In this document: positions 39,891 to 48,805 of the stretch, piece after piece
Layout of the letters: every line of letters starts with the position of its first letter
How positions within the stretch are numbered: the first letter of the stretch is position 1
Source of the DNA: Inquilinus limosus_F
GTDB taxonomy: Bacteria > Pseudomonadota > Alphaproteobacteria > DSM-16000 > Inquilinaceae
Direction: 5' to 3'
Assembly (NCBI RefSeq): GCF_051487185.1
Contig: NZ_JAHVDK010000003.1
Location: 1-64,000 of the forward strand
Length of the DNA: 64,000 nucleotides
Translations under genes and position numbers: made by a program
Notes under the pieces: generated by a model
What the model saw: only the letters and a program-made list of their open reading frames with translations
What the model was told of the DNA's origin: nothing
Databases searched by the model: none

Positions 39891-41147
39891 TCAGGCCCTC
39901 CGCACCAGCTCCCGCATCGGCGCCGCCTCGGCGCTGCCGGGGAAGACGACGCGGGCCAGCGCGTCCTCCGGCAGGCCGAGATGGTCGCGGAACACGCCCT
40001 TGACCACGGCGCGCAGGTCGGTAGTCGGGGCCAGGTCGCGGCCCTGGTACAGCCTGTCCGCCGCCAGCCCCGGCCAGTCGGCCAGCACCCGGCCGCCATG
40101 CACCGCGCCGCCGGCCAGGAAGGCGACCGAGGCGGTGCCGTGGTCGGTGCCGCCGGAGCCATTGGCGGCGGCGGTGCGGCCGAATTCGGTCACGGTCAGG
40201 ATCGCGGTCTCCTTCCAGGCGTCGCCCAGCCCGTCGCGCAGGGCCTGCAGCGTCGCGGCATAGGCGGCCAGCAGCCGGTCCAGCCGCCTCGCCTGCTGCA
40301 CATGCGTGTCCCAGCCATACAGCTCCATCACCGCGATGCGCGAGCCCTTGGGGTCGGCCAGGAACTTGCCGGCGGCCTGGGCCAGCTGCAGGTCGGCGCC
40401 CCCGGCGGCCCGCGCCATCCCGCCCTTCGCCGGCATGTCGCCGGGCTTGGCGGCATCGGCCGGCCCGGCTGAACCGCTGGCCCGCACCATCTCCTGGATC
40501 CGCCGGCCATAGGTCGTGGTGTCCAGCCCGGCGGCATAGGCCGCGTGCAGCGCCGGGTCGCGGTCGTACAGCCTGGCGACCAGGTCGGGGAAGCCGGGCG
40601 GCAGCACCGTCGGCCGGGCCGGCAGCCAGGAGGTGACGGGCGTCGACCCCCGCAGCACCAGCGGGATGTCCTCCGTGAAGGCGATGCCGAAGCGCCGGTC
40701 GGTGGCGCCGATCAGGCCCAGCGTGCGGTTCAGCCAGCCGTCGCGGGTGCCGTCCAGCCGCGGCGCGCCGGTTTCCAGCAGGTCCTGGCCGTCGAAATGC
40801 GACCGCTCGCGATAGGGCGAGGCCACGGCGTGCAGCGGCAGGAAGCTGCCCTCGGCATACCACTCCTTCAGCGGCGCCAGCCCCGGATGCAGGGCGAAGC
40901 GCCCGTCCAGGTCGACCATGCCGCCATCCTGGCCGGGGTCGGGCGGGGCCAGGGCGCCGCGCAGCGCGCGGTGGTCCGGATCGGCATAGGGCGGCACCGC
41001 GGCCAGGCCGTCCAGCGCGCCGCGCAGGATCACCAGCACGAAGCGCTGCTCGATCGGCGCCTTGGCCAGCAGCAACCGGGCCGGCAGCACCGTGGCCGCG
41101 GCGGTGGCCGCGAAGCCGCCGAGAAGATGGCGTCGGGTCAGCTCCAT
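39891..41147 (-). CDS. DUF1501-domain protein with Tat signal
   Basis: A 418-residue exported protein related to the alkaline-phosphatase/sulfatase fold. The N-terminus, MELTRRHLLGGFAATAAAT, is a Tat signal with RR. Conserved DUF1501 segments are LVILRGALDGLAAVPPYAD, HPGLAPLKEWYAEG, ERSHFDGQDLLETG, GWDTHVQQARRLDRLL and TVTEFGRTAAANGSGGTDHG, the last supplying probable metal ligands. Function unknown. It starts 4 bases after the DUF1800 gene, so the two form an operon, as these two families very often do across bacteria. Confidence 0.92.
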   Translation of the reverse strand: MELTRRHLLGGFAATAAATVLPARLLLAKAPIEQRFVLVILRGALDGLAAVPPYADPDHRALRGALAPPDPGQDGGMVDLDGRFALHPGLAPLKEWYAEGSFLPLHAVASPYRERSHFDGQDLLETGAPRLDGTRDGWLNRTLGLIGATDRRFGIAFTEDIPLVLRGSTPVTSWLPARPTVLPPGFPDLVARLYDRDPALHAAYAAGLDTTTYGRRIQEMVRASGSAGPADAAKPGDMPAKGGMARAAGGADLQLAQAAGKFLADPKGSRIAVMELYGWDTHVQQARRLDRLLAAYAATLQALRDGLGDAWKETAILTVTEFGRTAAANGSGGTDHGTASVAFLAGGAVHGGRVLADWPGLAADRLYQGRDLAPTTDLRAVVKGVFRDHLGLPEDALARVVFPGSAEAAPMRELVRRA

Positions 41148-41151
41148 CCTC

Positions 41152-42471
41152 TCATCTCCTCTGGAATTCGGGGCTCAGCAGCGCCAGGGCGATCCCCTCG
41201 CGCTGGCTCGGCGCGCCCATCAGCACGCCCTTGGTCTTGTCCGACAGGGTCGGGCCCAGCAGCGCCTCGGCGAAGGGCAGGGGCGACTGGTCGGCGACCA
41301 GGCGGGGGATCACCTGATAGCTCCACTCGATCCGCTGCATCATCAGCTCCGGCGCCAGCCAGTCGGATTCATGATCCGGCCAGCCCTGCGGCGACGGCGC
41401 GTTGTAGATCTGCTGCCCCAGCCGGCGGGTCCAGTTCACCGCCGCCACGTCGACGTCGGTGGTGCCGAAGCCGCGCAGGGCGGAGGTCACAAGCTCCATC
41501 GGCGTCTTGAACTTCCGCCGCTCCGGCGCCCAGGCCTCGGGGCCGTCGACCAGCGCCTCGGACACCGCGGCCAGGTCCCCGCCGGTGTCCTGGAAGGCTC
41601 CGGCCAAGCGGTCCACCACGGCCCTGGGCGGGTCGTCGGCGATGAAATGGCGGGCCATCTGCGTGGCGATGTGCCGGGCCGTGGCCGGGTGGGCGGCCAG
41701 CGCGTCCAGCGCCGCCTCGCCCTCGTCCTGGCCGGCCTCGGGATAGGTCTTGCCCAGGAAGGTCTTGGGCCCGGGCTCGTGGCCGGTCGGGCGGAAGGCG
41801 AAGACGGTGCCGGGCGGGTCCTTGGCGCGGCCGGGCGTCCAGCCGGTCAAGATCATCGCCAGCGCCCGCACATCGGCCTGGGTGTAGCCGCCGTCGACGC
41901 CCAGCGTGTGCAGCTCCATCAGCTCCCGCCCCAGATTCTCGTTCAGGCCCAGCCCGGCCTGTTTCCCGCCCTTCGAGTTGGGCCCGACCGAGCGGGCATT
42001 GTCGAGATAGAACAGCATCGCCGGGTGCTTCACCACCGCACCCAGCAGGTCGCGGAACCGGCCGGTGGCATGGGGGCGGATCGCCTCGTTCTCATAGGCG
42101 CCGGCGAAGGGGACGACGTAGTTCTGGGCGTAGGAGACGGTGAAGTGGTTGGTCCAGAACTTGACCAGCCGCTCGCGGAACGGCGTGTCGGCGGCCACTG
42201 CCGACTGGATATGGGCGATGCGGTCGCGGTCGCGCAGCGCTATCGCCTCCTGCTGGTGCACCTTGCGGGTGTCCATGTCGGGCGCGGTCTGCACCGCGAT
42301 CAGGACGGCCAGCCCGGCCTGGGTCATCGACAGGTCGCCCGCAGGCGCGGCCGGCTGGCGGATCTGCGCCTTCAACCAGGTCTTCGGGCTGTCGGCGATG
42401 GTCTCCAGCTCGCCCGGCCGGGCGCCGAATCCGAAACGGTTGGCGGCGATGGCCGCTTCGACGAGAGACAT
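41152..42471 (-). CDS. DUF1800-domain protein
   Basis: A 439-residue protein starting MSLVEAAIAANRFGFGARPGELE at 42471, with GGAGA 6 nt upstream; the ORF extends about 115 codons farther upstream, but without a protein-like sequence. Conserved DUF1800 features are the RFGFGARPGE start, FWTNHFTVSYAQNY, LDNARSVGPNSKGG, LNENLGRELMELHTLGVDGGYTQADVRALAMILTGW and ARHFIADDPP. The molecular role is unknown. It is the first gene of a two-gene operon with the DUF1501 protein; the pair are thought to work together on or near the cell surface. Confidence 0.92.
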   Translation of the reverse strand: MSLVEAAIAANRFGFGARPGELETIADSPKTWLKAQIRQPAAPAGDLSMTQAGLAVLIAVQTAPDMDTRKVHQQEAIALRDRDRIAHIQSAVAADTPFRERLVKFWTNHFTVSYAQNYVVPFAGAYENEAIRPHATGRFRDLLGAVVKHPAMLFYLDNARSVGPNSKGGKQAGLGLNENLGRELMELHTLGVDGGYTQADVRALAMILTGWTPGRAKDPPGTVFAFRPTGHEPGPKTFLGKTYPEAGQDEGEAALDALAAHPATARHIATQMARHFIADDPPRAVVDRLAGAFQDTGGDLAAVSEALVDGPEAWAPERRKFKTPMELVTSALRGFGTTDVDVAAVNWTRRLGQQIYNAPSPQGWPDHESDWLAPELMMQRIEWSYQVIPRLVADQSPLPFAEALLGPTLSDKTKGVLMGAPSQREGIALALLSPEFQRR

Positions 42472-42649
42472 GGCTTCTCCGTCTCCGTTTTCGAACGATC
42501 GATCCCCCTCCCGGCCCCTGCACGGCGCGGCGGCGGGATTCCGTCGGCGGGAGTCGTCCTCAGGGCAGCGGACCGGCGTTGCGTCCGGTTCACTGACGTG
42601 CTCCTTAAGGTATAGGGTCTGATCCGCGGCAGGACGAGGACGTCGGGCG

Positions 42650-45070
42650 ATGGGGACGGTTGGTCGCAGGGTGCGGGATGCGCGCATCGAGGCCGAGGGC
42701 GCGGCGGCAGCGGAGCGGCTGCGCCTCTTGAAGGCGCTGGAGAAGAAGATCCTCTGGCTGTCCGCCTGGACGATCCACAACGCCAACCACCTCCGGCCCA
42801 ACCCGGACGGGCTCAAGGTCGGCGGCCACCAGGCGTCATCGGCCTCGCTGGTGACGCTGATGACCGCGCTCTATCTCGACGTGCTGCGGCCACAGGACCG
42901 GGTGGCGGTGAAGCCGCATGCCAGCCCGGTGTTCCACGCCATCCAGTACCTGCTCGGCCAGCAGACGCGGGAGAATCTCGAGGATTTCCGCTCCCTCGGC
43001 GGGGCCCAGTCCTACCCGTCGCGCACCAAGGACGCGGACGATGTCGATTTCTCCACCGGCTCGGTCGGGCTCGGCGTCGCCATGACGCTGTTCGCCTCGA
43101 TCGCGCAGGACTATGTGGCGCTGAAGGAATGGGGCCGCACGGCCAAGACCGGCGGCCGCATGGTGGCGCTGCTGGGCGATGCCGAGCTCGACGAGGGCAA
43201 CATCTACGAGGCCTTGCTGGAGGGCTGGAAGCACGACGTCCGCAACGTCTGGTGGGTGATCGACTACAACCGCCAGAGCCTCGATTCGATCGTCACCGAG
43301 CGCCTGTTCGCCCGCATCGACAAGCTGTTCGAGAACATGGGCTGGCGGGTCGTCACCCTGAAATACGGCCGGCTGCTGGAGGCCGCGTTCCGGCGGCCGG
43401 GCGGGGATGCGCTGCGGCGCTGGATCGACGAATGCCCCAACCCGCTCTACTCCGCCCTGGTCTATCAGGGCGGCGCGGCCTGGCGCCGCCAGCTGCTGGC
43501 CGATATCGGCGGGGAGCCCGGCATCCCCGAGCTCCTGGCGGATCATGACGACTCGGCGCTCGCCGCGCTGATGACCAACCTCGCCGGCCATGACATGGAG
43601 ACGGTACTGTCGGCCTTCCACGGCATCGCCGACGACGTGCCGACGGTGTTCATCGCCTACACCATCAAGGGCTTCGGCCTGCCCTTCGCCGGCCACAAGG
43701 ACAATCATGCCGGGCTGATGAACCCGGACCAGATGGCCGCCTTCCAGGCCAGCCAGCGCGTGCCCGAGGGAAGGGAATGGGAGCCCTTTGCCGGCATGGA
43801 GGAGATGGCGGAGGATCTCACGGCCTTCCTCGCCGCCGTGCCCTTCGCCGCCGAGGGGCGGCGGCGCTACCTGGCCGACCGGATCCCGGTGCCGCGCGAT
43901 CTCGACTTCACCCGGGCCGAGACCATGTCGACCCAGGAGGGCTTCGGCCGGATCATGGGCGACCTGGCCAAGCGCGAGGACGCGCTGGCCGAGCGCGTGG
44001 TCACCACCTCACCCGACGTGACCGTCTCGACCAATCTCGGCGGCTGGGTGAACCGCCGCGGCATCTTCGACCGCCACGTCCGCGCCGACGTGTTCAAGGA
44101 GCAGAAGGTGGTCTCGGCCCAGCGCTGGGGCATGTCGCCGGACGGCCAGCATGTCGAGCTCGGCATCGCCGAGAACAACCTGTTCATCAACCTCGCGGCG
44201 CTGGGCCTGACCCATTCGCTGTTCGGCGAGCGGCTGCTGCCGGTCGGCACCCTTTACGACCCGTTCATCGCCCGCGGCCTCGATGCCCTGAACTACGCCT
44301 GCTACCAGGACGCCCGCTTCATGCTGGTGGCGACGCCCTCCGGCCTGACCCTGGCGCCGGAGGGCGGGGCGCACCAGTCGATCGGCACGCCCTTGATCGG
44401 CATGGCCCAGGACGGCCTCGCCAGCTTCGAGCCGGCTTATGTGGACGAGCTGGCGGCGATCATGGCCTGGGGCTTCGACTACATGCAGCGCGACAAGTCG
44501 GACCCGGCGGCCAGCGACTGGGTGCGCGACCATGACGGCGGCTCGGTCTATCTGCGCCTGTCGACCCGGCCGCTAGAGCAGCCGCGGCGCGAAATGACCG
44601 AGGAGCTGCGCCGGGCGATCATCGCCGGCGGCTATTGGCTGCGCGAGCCGGCGCCGGGCGCGTCGCTTGCCATCGTCTACACCGGCGCGGTGGCGCCGGA
44701 GGCGATCGCGGCCTTCGAGCAAGTGCTGGAGGACATCCCCGGCGCCGGCCTCCTGGCCGTGACCTCGGCCGACCGGCTCAACGCCGGCTGGCATGCCGAG
44801 CTGGCGGCGGTGCGCGCCGGCCACGCGGTCGAACCCTGCCTGGCGCGGCGCCTCTTGGCGCCGCTGGCGCCCGACGCGGCGCTGGTGACGGTGCTGGACG
44901 GGCATCCGGCGACGCTGTCCTGGCTCGGCGGCGTGCGCGGGCACCGGGTCAAGCCGCTCGGAGTCGAGCATTTCGGCCAGTCCGGCACGATCCCGCAGCT
45001 CTACCGCAAATACGGCCTCGACGCCGACGCCATCCTGGACGCCTGCGCCGCGGCATGCCTGGGCCGGTGA
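42650..45070 (+). CDS. Transketolase-like/homodimeric pyruvate dehydrogenase E1-like enzyme
   Basis: An 806-residue thiamine diphosphate enzyme. The N-terminal NHLRPNPDGLKVGGHQASSASLVTLMTALYLDVL and KPHASPVFHAIQYLLG resemble AceE-type E1. The ThDP-binding motif starts at residue 176 (GDAELDEGNIYEALLEGWKHDVRNVWWVIDYN). The pyrimidine domain holds QHVELGIAENNLFINLAALGL. It is closer to homodimeric E1 (AceE) than to classical transketolase, but shorter than E. coli AceE, and no E2 or E3 gene is adjacent. The real substrate is uncertain. TATAGG at 42611-42616 could be a -10. It is convergent with the hydratase gene, 4 bases apart. Confidence 0.82.
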   Translation: MGTVGRRVRDARIEAEGAAAAERLRLLKALEKKILWLSAWTIHNANHLRPNPDGLKVGGHQASSASLVTLMTALYLDVLRPQDRVAVKPHASPVFHAIQYLLGQQTRENLEDFRSLGGAQSYPSRTKDADDVDFSTGSVGLGVAMTLFASIAQDYVALKEWGRTAKTGGRMVALLGDAELDEGNIYEALLEGWKHDVRNVWWVIDYNRQSLDSIVTERLFARIDKLFENMGWRVVTLKYGRLLEAAFRRPGGDALRRWIDECPNPLYSALVYQGGAAWRRQLLADIGGEPGIPELLADHDDSALAALMTNLAGHDMETVLSAFHGIADDVPTVFIAYTIKGFGLPFAGHKDNHAGLMNPDQMAAFQASQRVPEGREWEPFAGMEEMAEDLTAFLAAVPFAAEGRRRYLADRIPVPRDLDFTRAETMSTQEGFGRIMGDLAKREDALAERVVTTSPDVTVSTNLGGWVNRRGIFDRHVRADVFKEQKVVSAQRWGMSPDGQHVELGIAENNLFINLAALGLTHSLFGERLLPVGTLYDPFIARGLDALNYACYQDARFMLVATPSGLTLAPEGGAHQSIGTPLIGMAQDGLASFEPAYVDELAAIMAWGFDYMQRDKSDPAASDWVRDHDGGSVYLRLSTRPLEQPRREMTEELRRAIIAGGYWLREPAPGASLAIVYTGAVAPEAIAAFEQVLEDIPGAGLLAVTSADRLNAGWHAELAAVRAGHAVEPCLARRLLAPLAPDAALVTVLDGHPATLSWLGGVRGHRVKPLGVEHFGQSGTIPQLYRKYGLDADAILDACAAACLGR

Positions 45071-45074
45071 AGTC

Positions 45075-45860
45075 CTAAGCCTCCATCTCCGCCCGGCCCA
45101 GCGCCTCGATCTCGATGGCGACGCGGGCGCCGGGGGCGAGCCATTGCGTCTGCACCAGGCTGCCCAGCAGCACGATCTCGCCGGTCTTCAGGCTCCGGCC
45201 GCGGCGGGCCAGCGTCCCGGCCAGCCAGGCCAGGGCGTTCAGCGGATGGCCCAGCACATCGCGGCCGTGGCCGCTTCCCGCTTCGGCGCCGTCGACCAGC
45301 ATCCGGCCGGACAGGGCGGCCAGGTCGAGGCCGCGCCAGTCCGTGACCGGCGGCCCCAGCACGCAGCCGGCCTGGAAGAAGTCGTCGGCCAGGAGGGTCG
45401 GCGCGCCGAGCGCGGCGAAATCGGCATAGCGGTCGTCGACCACCTCGATCGCCGGCAGCACCGCCTCCACCGCCGCCTCCAGCGCGGCGCGGTCCGGCTC
45501 GCCCGGCGGCAGGTCGCGGCCGATCCGGACCGCGATCTCGCATTCGACGCCGATCCGGTGATGCGCCGCCGCCGGGAAACGGCCGGGGCTCATCTGGATA
45601 TTGGCCTGGAAGATGCCGCCCTCGCAGGGCTCCGGGATGCCGAGGAAGCGCTGCATCACCGGGGTGGTGCAGCCGATCTTCCAGCCGGTCCGCGGCCCGA
45701 GATCGGCGGACAGCCGCTCATGCACCGCATCCTGCAGGCGGCGCGCGCCGGCAAGGTCGGCCGGGCGCAGCGTCTCCGGCAGGCCGGGAAAGGCGCCGGG
45801 CCGCAGCCGATGGGCGGCCAGGATCCCGGCGGCGGCCTGGAGATCGGTGGGGTCGGCCAT
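45075..45860 (-). CDS. 2-keto-4-pentenoate hydratase / fumarylacetoacetate-hydrolase-fold protein
   Basis: A 261-residue protein of the MhpD/HpcG group of the FAH superfamily, which hydrate 2-hydroxypenta-2,4-dienoates or related 2-keto acids. Conserved parts are GWKIGCTTPVMQRFLGI, then the metal-site strand VECEIAVRIGRDL, AIEVVDDRY and LDLAALSGRMLVDG. The start at 45860 has GGAGAGCG upstream; an ATG 12 bases earlier has no such site. It is divergent from an SDR gene by 67 bp. Whether it belongs to the adjacent sugar-acid genes or to an aromatic pathway cannot be decided. Confidence 0.85.
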   Translation of the reverse strand: MADPTDLQAAAGILAAHRLRPGAFPGLPETLRPADLAGARRLQDAVHERLSADLGPRTGWKIGCTTPVMQRFLGIPEPCEGGIFQANIQMSPGRFPAAAHHRIGVECEIAVRIGRDLPPGEPDRAALEAAVEAVLPAIEVVDDRYADFAALGAPTLLADDFFQAGCVLGPPVTDWRGLDLAALSGRMLVDGAEAGSGHGRDVLGHPLNALAWLAGTLARRGRSLKTGEIVLLGSLVQTQWLAPGARVAIEIEALGRAEMEA

Positions 45861-45927
45861 CGCGCTCTCCATTGGTCAGGCATTTATCCTCTGCTACGCT
45901 CATTCGTCGGACAAGAGGGAGGATGCG

Positions 45928-46680
45928 ATGGCCGGGGTGCTGCTCGTCACCGGCGCGGGCCGGGGAATCGGCGCTGCCATCGCCCGGCTGGGCGCGGCCC
46001 GCGGCTGGCGCGTCGCGGTCAATTACAGCCGGTCGCGCGACGCGGCCGAGCGGCTGGTGGCGGAGATCGCGGCGGCGGGCGGCGAGGCCGCTTCCTTCGC
46101 CGCCGATGTCGGCGACAGCGCCGCGGTGACGGCCATGTTCGCCGGGATCGACCGCGCCCTCGGCCCGGTCACCGCCCTCGTCAACAATGCCGGGGTGATC
46201 GGCCCGGTGACCCGGGTCGATGCGATGGACGACCCGCAGGGCCTGGCCGCGCTCTACGCCACCAACGTCTTCGGCATGTTCTACTGCAGCCGCGAGGCGA
46301 TCCGGCGGATGTCGCGGCGCCACGGCGGGCCGGGCGGGGTGATCGTCAACATCTCCTCGGTCGCGGCTCGGCACGGCGGCCTGCCGCAGGAGGTGGCCTA
46401 TGCCTCCTCCAAGGGCGCGGTCGATTCCTTCACCACGGGCCTGGCGCGCGAGGTGGCGGCCGACGGCATCCGCGTCGTCGGCCTGCGCCCGGGCCTGACC
46501 GACACCGACATCAACGACGACCATATCGGCGGCAAGACGGTGCTGGGCGCGGTGGCGCCGACCATCCCGATCGGCCGCATCGGCCGGCCGGAGGAGATTG
46601 CCGAGGCCGTGCTGTTCCTGCTCTCCGACGCCGCCTCCTACATGACGGCGACCACGATCGACGTGTCCGGAGGGCGCTGA
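45928..46680 (+). CDS. SDR-family NAD(P)-dependent oxidoreductase
   Basis: A 250-residue classical short-chain dehydrogenase. The cofactor motif TGAGRGIG is at 8-15, NNAG at about 89-92, the active-site Ser in NISSVAA, and YxxxK is Tyr158/Lys162 (YASSKGA). The C-terminal PIGRIGRPEEIAEAVLFLLSDAASYMTATTIDVSGGR is typical. Members include glucose/galactose dehydrogenases, and the neighbouring kdgK, eda and aldo/keto reductase point to sugar or sugar-acid oxidation. GAGGGAGGATG lies just upstream of the ATG. It is followed by a FadR-type regulator gene after 49 bp. Confidence 0.9.
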   Translation: MAGVLLVTGAGRGIGAAIARLGAARGWRVAVNYSRSRDAAERLVAEIAAAGGEAASFAADVGDSAAVTAMFAGIDRALGPVTALVNNAGVIGPVTRVDAMDDPQGLAALYATNVFGMFYCSREAIRRMSRRHGGPGGVIVNISSVAARHGGLPQEVAYASSKGAVDSFTTGLAREVAADGIRVVGLRPGLTDTDINDDHIGGKTVLGAVAPTIPIGRIGRPEEIAEAVLFLLSDAASYMTATTIDVSGGR

Positions 46681-46729
46681 GCAACGATATTTTTGTCAAA
46701 TCATTGCAACGCGGGAGATTTCGGCGACA

Positions 46730-47503
46730 ATGATCCAGGATCCCAAGAAGGTCGACGACCGCGGCATGAAGAAGAACGGTTATCCCTCCGCCGGCCTGCA
46801 CGGCCGGGTGGTCCACGATATCGGAGCCCGGATCGTCACCGGCCAGATTCCCCCCGGAGACACATTGCCGAGCGAAGGCGAGCTGGCCGAGACCTACGGC
46901 GCCAGCCGGTCGGCGATCCGCGAGGCGGTCAAGGTCCTGGCCGCCAAGGGGCTGGTCGAGCCGCGCCGCCGCTCCGGCACCCGCGTCCGGCCGCGCGAGG
47001 CCTGGAACCTGCTGGACCCCGACATCCTCGGCTGGCATTCGCCCGAGGCGCTGATCCCGAGCTTTCGCCGCGACCTCGTCGAGCTGCGCTGGGCAATCGA
47101 GCCGGCGGCGGCGGAGCTGGCGGCGCGCCGGTCGCAGCCCGAGGACCGGGCGCTGATCCTGGAGGCGCTGGACGACATGGAGAAGGCGGGGGAGGATCCG
47201 AACGCCTTCTACAGCGCCGATGTCCGCTTCCACCTCGCGGTCTTCGCCGCCAGCCGCAACGCGCTGATCGAGCGGCTGAGCACCATCCTGGGACCCCTCC
47301 TGACCATGAGCTTCCAGGCCCAGGCGCGGCGCAACCGGGCCTTTCCGCTGGCGGTCGGCGACCACCGCGCGGTCTACGAGGGCATTGCGGCCGGCGACGC
47401 CCGGGCGGCGCGCAAGGCGATGCAGTTCATCATGAACCAGAGCGCCCGCGAGCTGGAGGCGGCGAGCCCCGAGACCGCGATCGCCGCCGACGCGCCGGCC
47501 TGA
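46730..47503 (+). CDS. FadR/GntR-family transcriptional regulator
   Basis: A 257-residue FCD-type GntR regulator. The winged helix (about residues 24-90) reads PPGDTLPSEGELAETYGASRSAIREAVKVLAAKGLVEPRRRSGTRV. The FCD ligand domain carries the metal-binding Asp/His positions in RRDLVELRWAIEPAAAELAARR, DVRFHLAVFAASRN and DHRAVYEGIAAGDARAARKAM. Regulators of this kind commonly sense sugar acids or other small carboxylates. GGGAG lies 15 nt before the ATG at 46730; an alternative ATG (MKKNGYPSAGLHGR) lies at 46766. It probably controls the adjacent sugar-acid genes. Confidence 0.92.
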   Translation: MIQDPKKVDDRGMKKNGYPSAGLHGRVVHDIGARIVTGQIPPGDTLPSEGELAETYGASRSAIREAVKVLAAKGLVEPRRRSGTRVRPREAWNLLDPDILGWHSPEALIPSFRRDLVELRWAIEPAAAELAARRSQPEDRALILEALDDMEKAGEDPNAFYSADVRFHLAVFAASRNALIERLSTILGPLLTMSFQAQARRNRAFPLAVGDHRAVYEGIAAGDARAARKAMQFIMNQSARELEAASPETAIAADAPA

Positions 47504-47635
47504 GAGAGGCTGATCGGCGGCGGCACGGGTTGCCAGCGCCGCCATCCTCCGCGACAATCGCGGCCCGTCGCGCGGCCCCGGCCGCGCCCGGATCATAACA
47601 ACGCATCACCGCACGATCGAAGTAGGGGGAGACGC

Positions 47636-48634
47636 ATGATGTCGCTGCACGGCCTGTTCCGACGAACCGTCCTGCTTGCGGGCCTGGCGGCCTGTCTGGC
47701 GCTGCCGGCCGGGACGGCGCCGGCGGCCGACGCCTTCCCGTCGCGGCCGATCACACTGGTGGTGCCGTTCTCGGCCGGCGGCTCGACCGACCTGATCGCC
47801 CGCCTGGTCGCCGAGAAGATGAGCGCGGATCTCGGCCAGACCGTGATCGTCGAGAACAAGGCCGGGGCCGGCGGCAATATCGGCGCCGCCGCCGTCGCCA
47901 AGGCCGATCCGGACGGCTACACCATCCTGATGGGCACGATCGCGACCCATGCACTGAACCCCGCGGTCATGAAGGAGATGCCCTACGACCCGGTGAAGGA
48001 TTTCGCGCCGGTGTCGCTGCTGGTGCTGGTGCCGAACGTGCTCGAGGTCCATCCCAGCCTGCCGGTGAAGTCGGTGCAGGAGCTGATCGCGCTGCTGAAG
48101 TCCAAGCCGGGCGAGTACAGCTACGCCTCCTCCGGCATCGGCACGCCGCTGCACCTGTCGGGCGAGCTGTTCAAGAGCCTCGCCGGAGTCGACATGGTGC
48201 ACGTCCCCTATCGCGGCGCCGGGCCGGCGCTGAACGACGTTGTGGCGGGCCAGGTGCCGATCATGTTCGACAACCTGCCGTCCTCCACCTCCTTCATCAA
48301 GGCGGGCACGCTGCGGGCGCTGGCGATCACCACCAAGACGCGGTCGCCCAGCTTCCCCGACCTGCCGACGATGGAGGAGGCGGGCGTGCCGGGCTACGAG
48401 ACCTACACCTGGAACGCGCTGTTCGCCCCGGCCGGCACGCCGCAGCCGGTGATCGACCGGCTGAACGCCGCGGCGCTGAAGGCGGTGAAGGACCCGGCGC
48501 TGCAGCCGCGCCTGGCCGAGGTCAGCGCCACCGTCGTCGGCTCGACGCCGGACGAGCTTGGCAAGCATGTGACGGCCGAGCTGGCGAAATGGGCGCCGAT
48601 CGTCGAGGCCTCCGGCGCCGCCGATTCGCAGTGA
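47636..48634 (+). CDS. TctC/Bug-family tripartite tricarboxylate transporter substrate-binding protein
   Basis: A 332-residue periplasmic binding protein with a signal peptide ending AGTAPAADA. Family markers are PSRPITLVVPFSAGGSTDLIARLVAEKMS, VENKAGAGGNIGAAAVAKADPDGYT, VPYRGAGPALNDVVAGQVPIMFDNLPS and the C-terminal GSTPDELGKHV. Such proteins deliver carboxylates to TctAB. No tctA or tctB gene is adjacent, so it is an orphan component, as is common for the Bug family. AGGGGGAG lies 6 nt before the ATG. The ligand may be a sugar acid, judged from neighbours only. Confidence 0.92.
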   Translation: MMSLHGLFRRTVLLAGLAACLALPAGTAPAADAFPSRPITLVVPFSAGGSTDLIARLVAEKMSADLGQTVIVENKAGAGGNIGAAAVAKADPDGYTILMGTIATHALNPAVMKEMPYDPVKDFAPVSLLVLVPNVLEVHPSLPVKSVQELIALLKSKPGEYSYASSGIGTPLHLSGELFKSLAGVDMVHVPYRGAGPALNDVVAGQVPIMFDNLPSSTSFIKAGTLRALAITTKTRSPSFPDLPTMEEAGVPGYETYTWNALFAPAGTPQPVIDRLNAAALKAVKDPALQPRLAEVSATVVGSTPDELGKHVTAELAKWAPIVEASGAADSQ

Positions 48635-48670
48635 TACAGCGGCCTTTGGGATCGACTCTTCGATCCCTTC

Positions 48671-48758
48671 CCCGTCATGGCGAGGCGCGAAGCGCCGTGG
48701 CCATCCAGGGGCTGGTGCCGCTGGATGGCCACGCCCCTCCGGGGCTCGCCATGACGGG
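48671..48758. repeat. Palindromic intergenic repeat, GTCAT...ATGAC family
   Basis: It starts CCCGTCATGGCGAGGCGCGA and ends GGGGCTCGCCATGACGGG, with inner arms TGGCCATCCAG and CTGGATGGCCA. It is a large palindrome of about 88 bp between the TctC and aldo/keto reductase genes. The two genes are therefore probably separately transcribed. Confidence 0.85.
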
Positions 48759-48805
48759 TCAATATTGGCAGCCCTTGGTATGACATCCTGACAGGAGCTC
48801 CGCCG

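Noticed and set aside
41152..42816. N-terminal extension of the DUF1800 protein to 42816
   Set aside because: The added residues run through the intergenic region and into the start of the transketolase-like gene on the other strand; the family start matches MSLVEAAIAANRFG.
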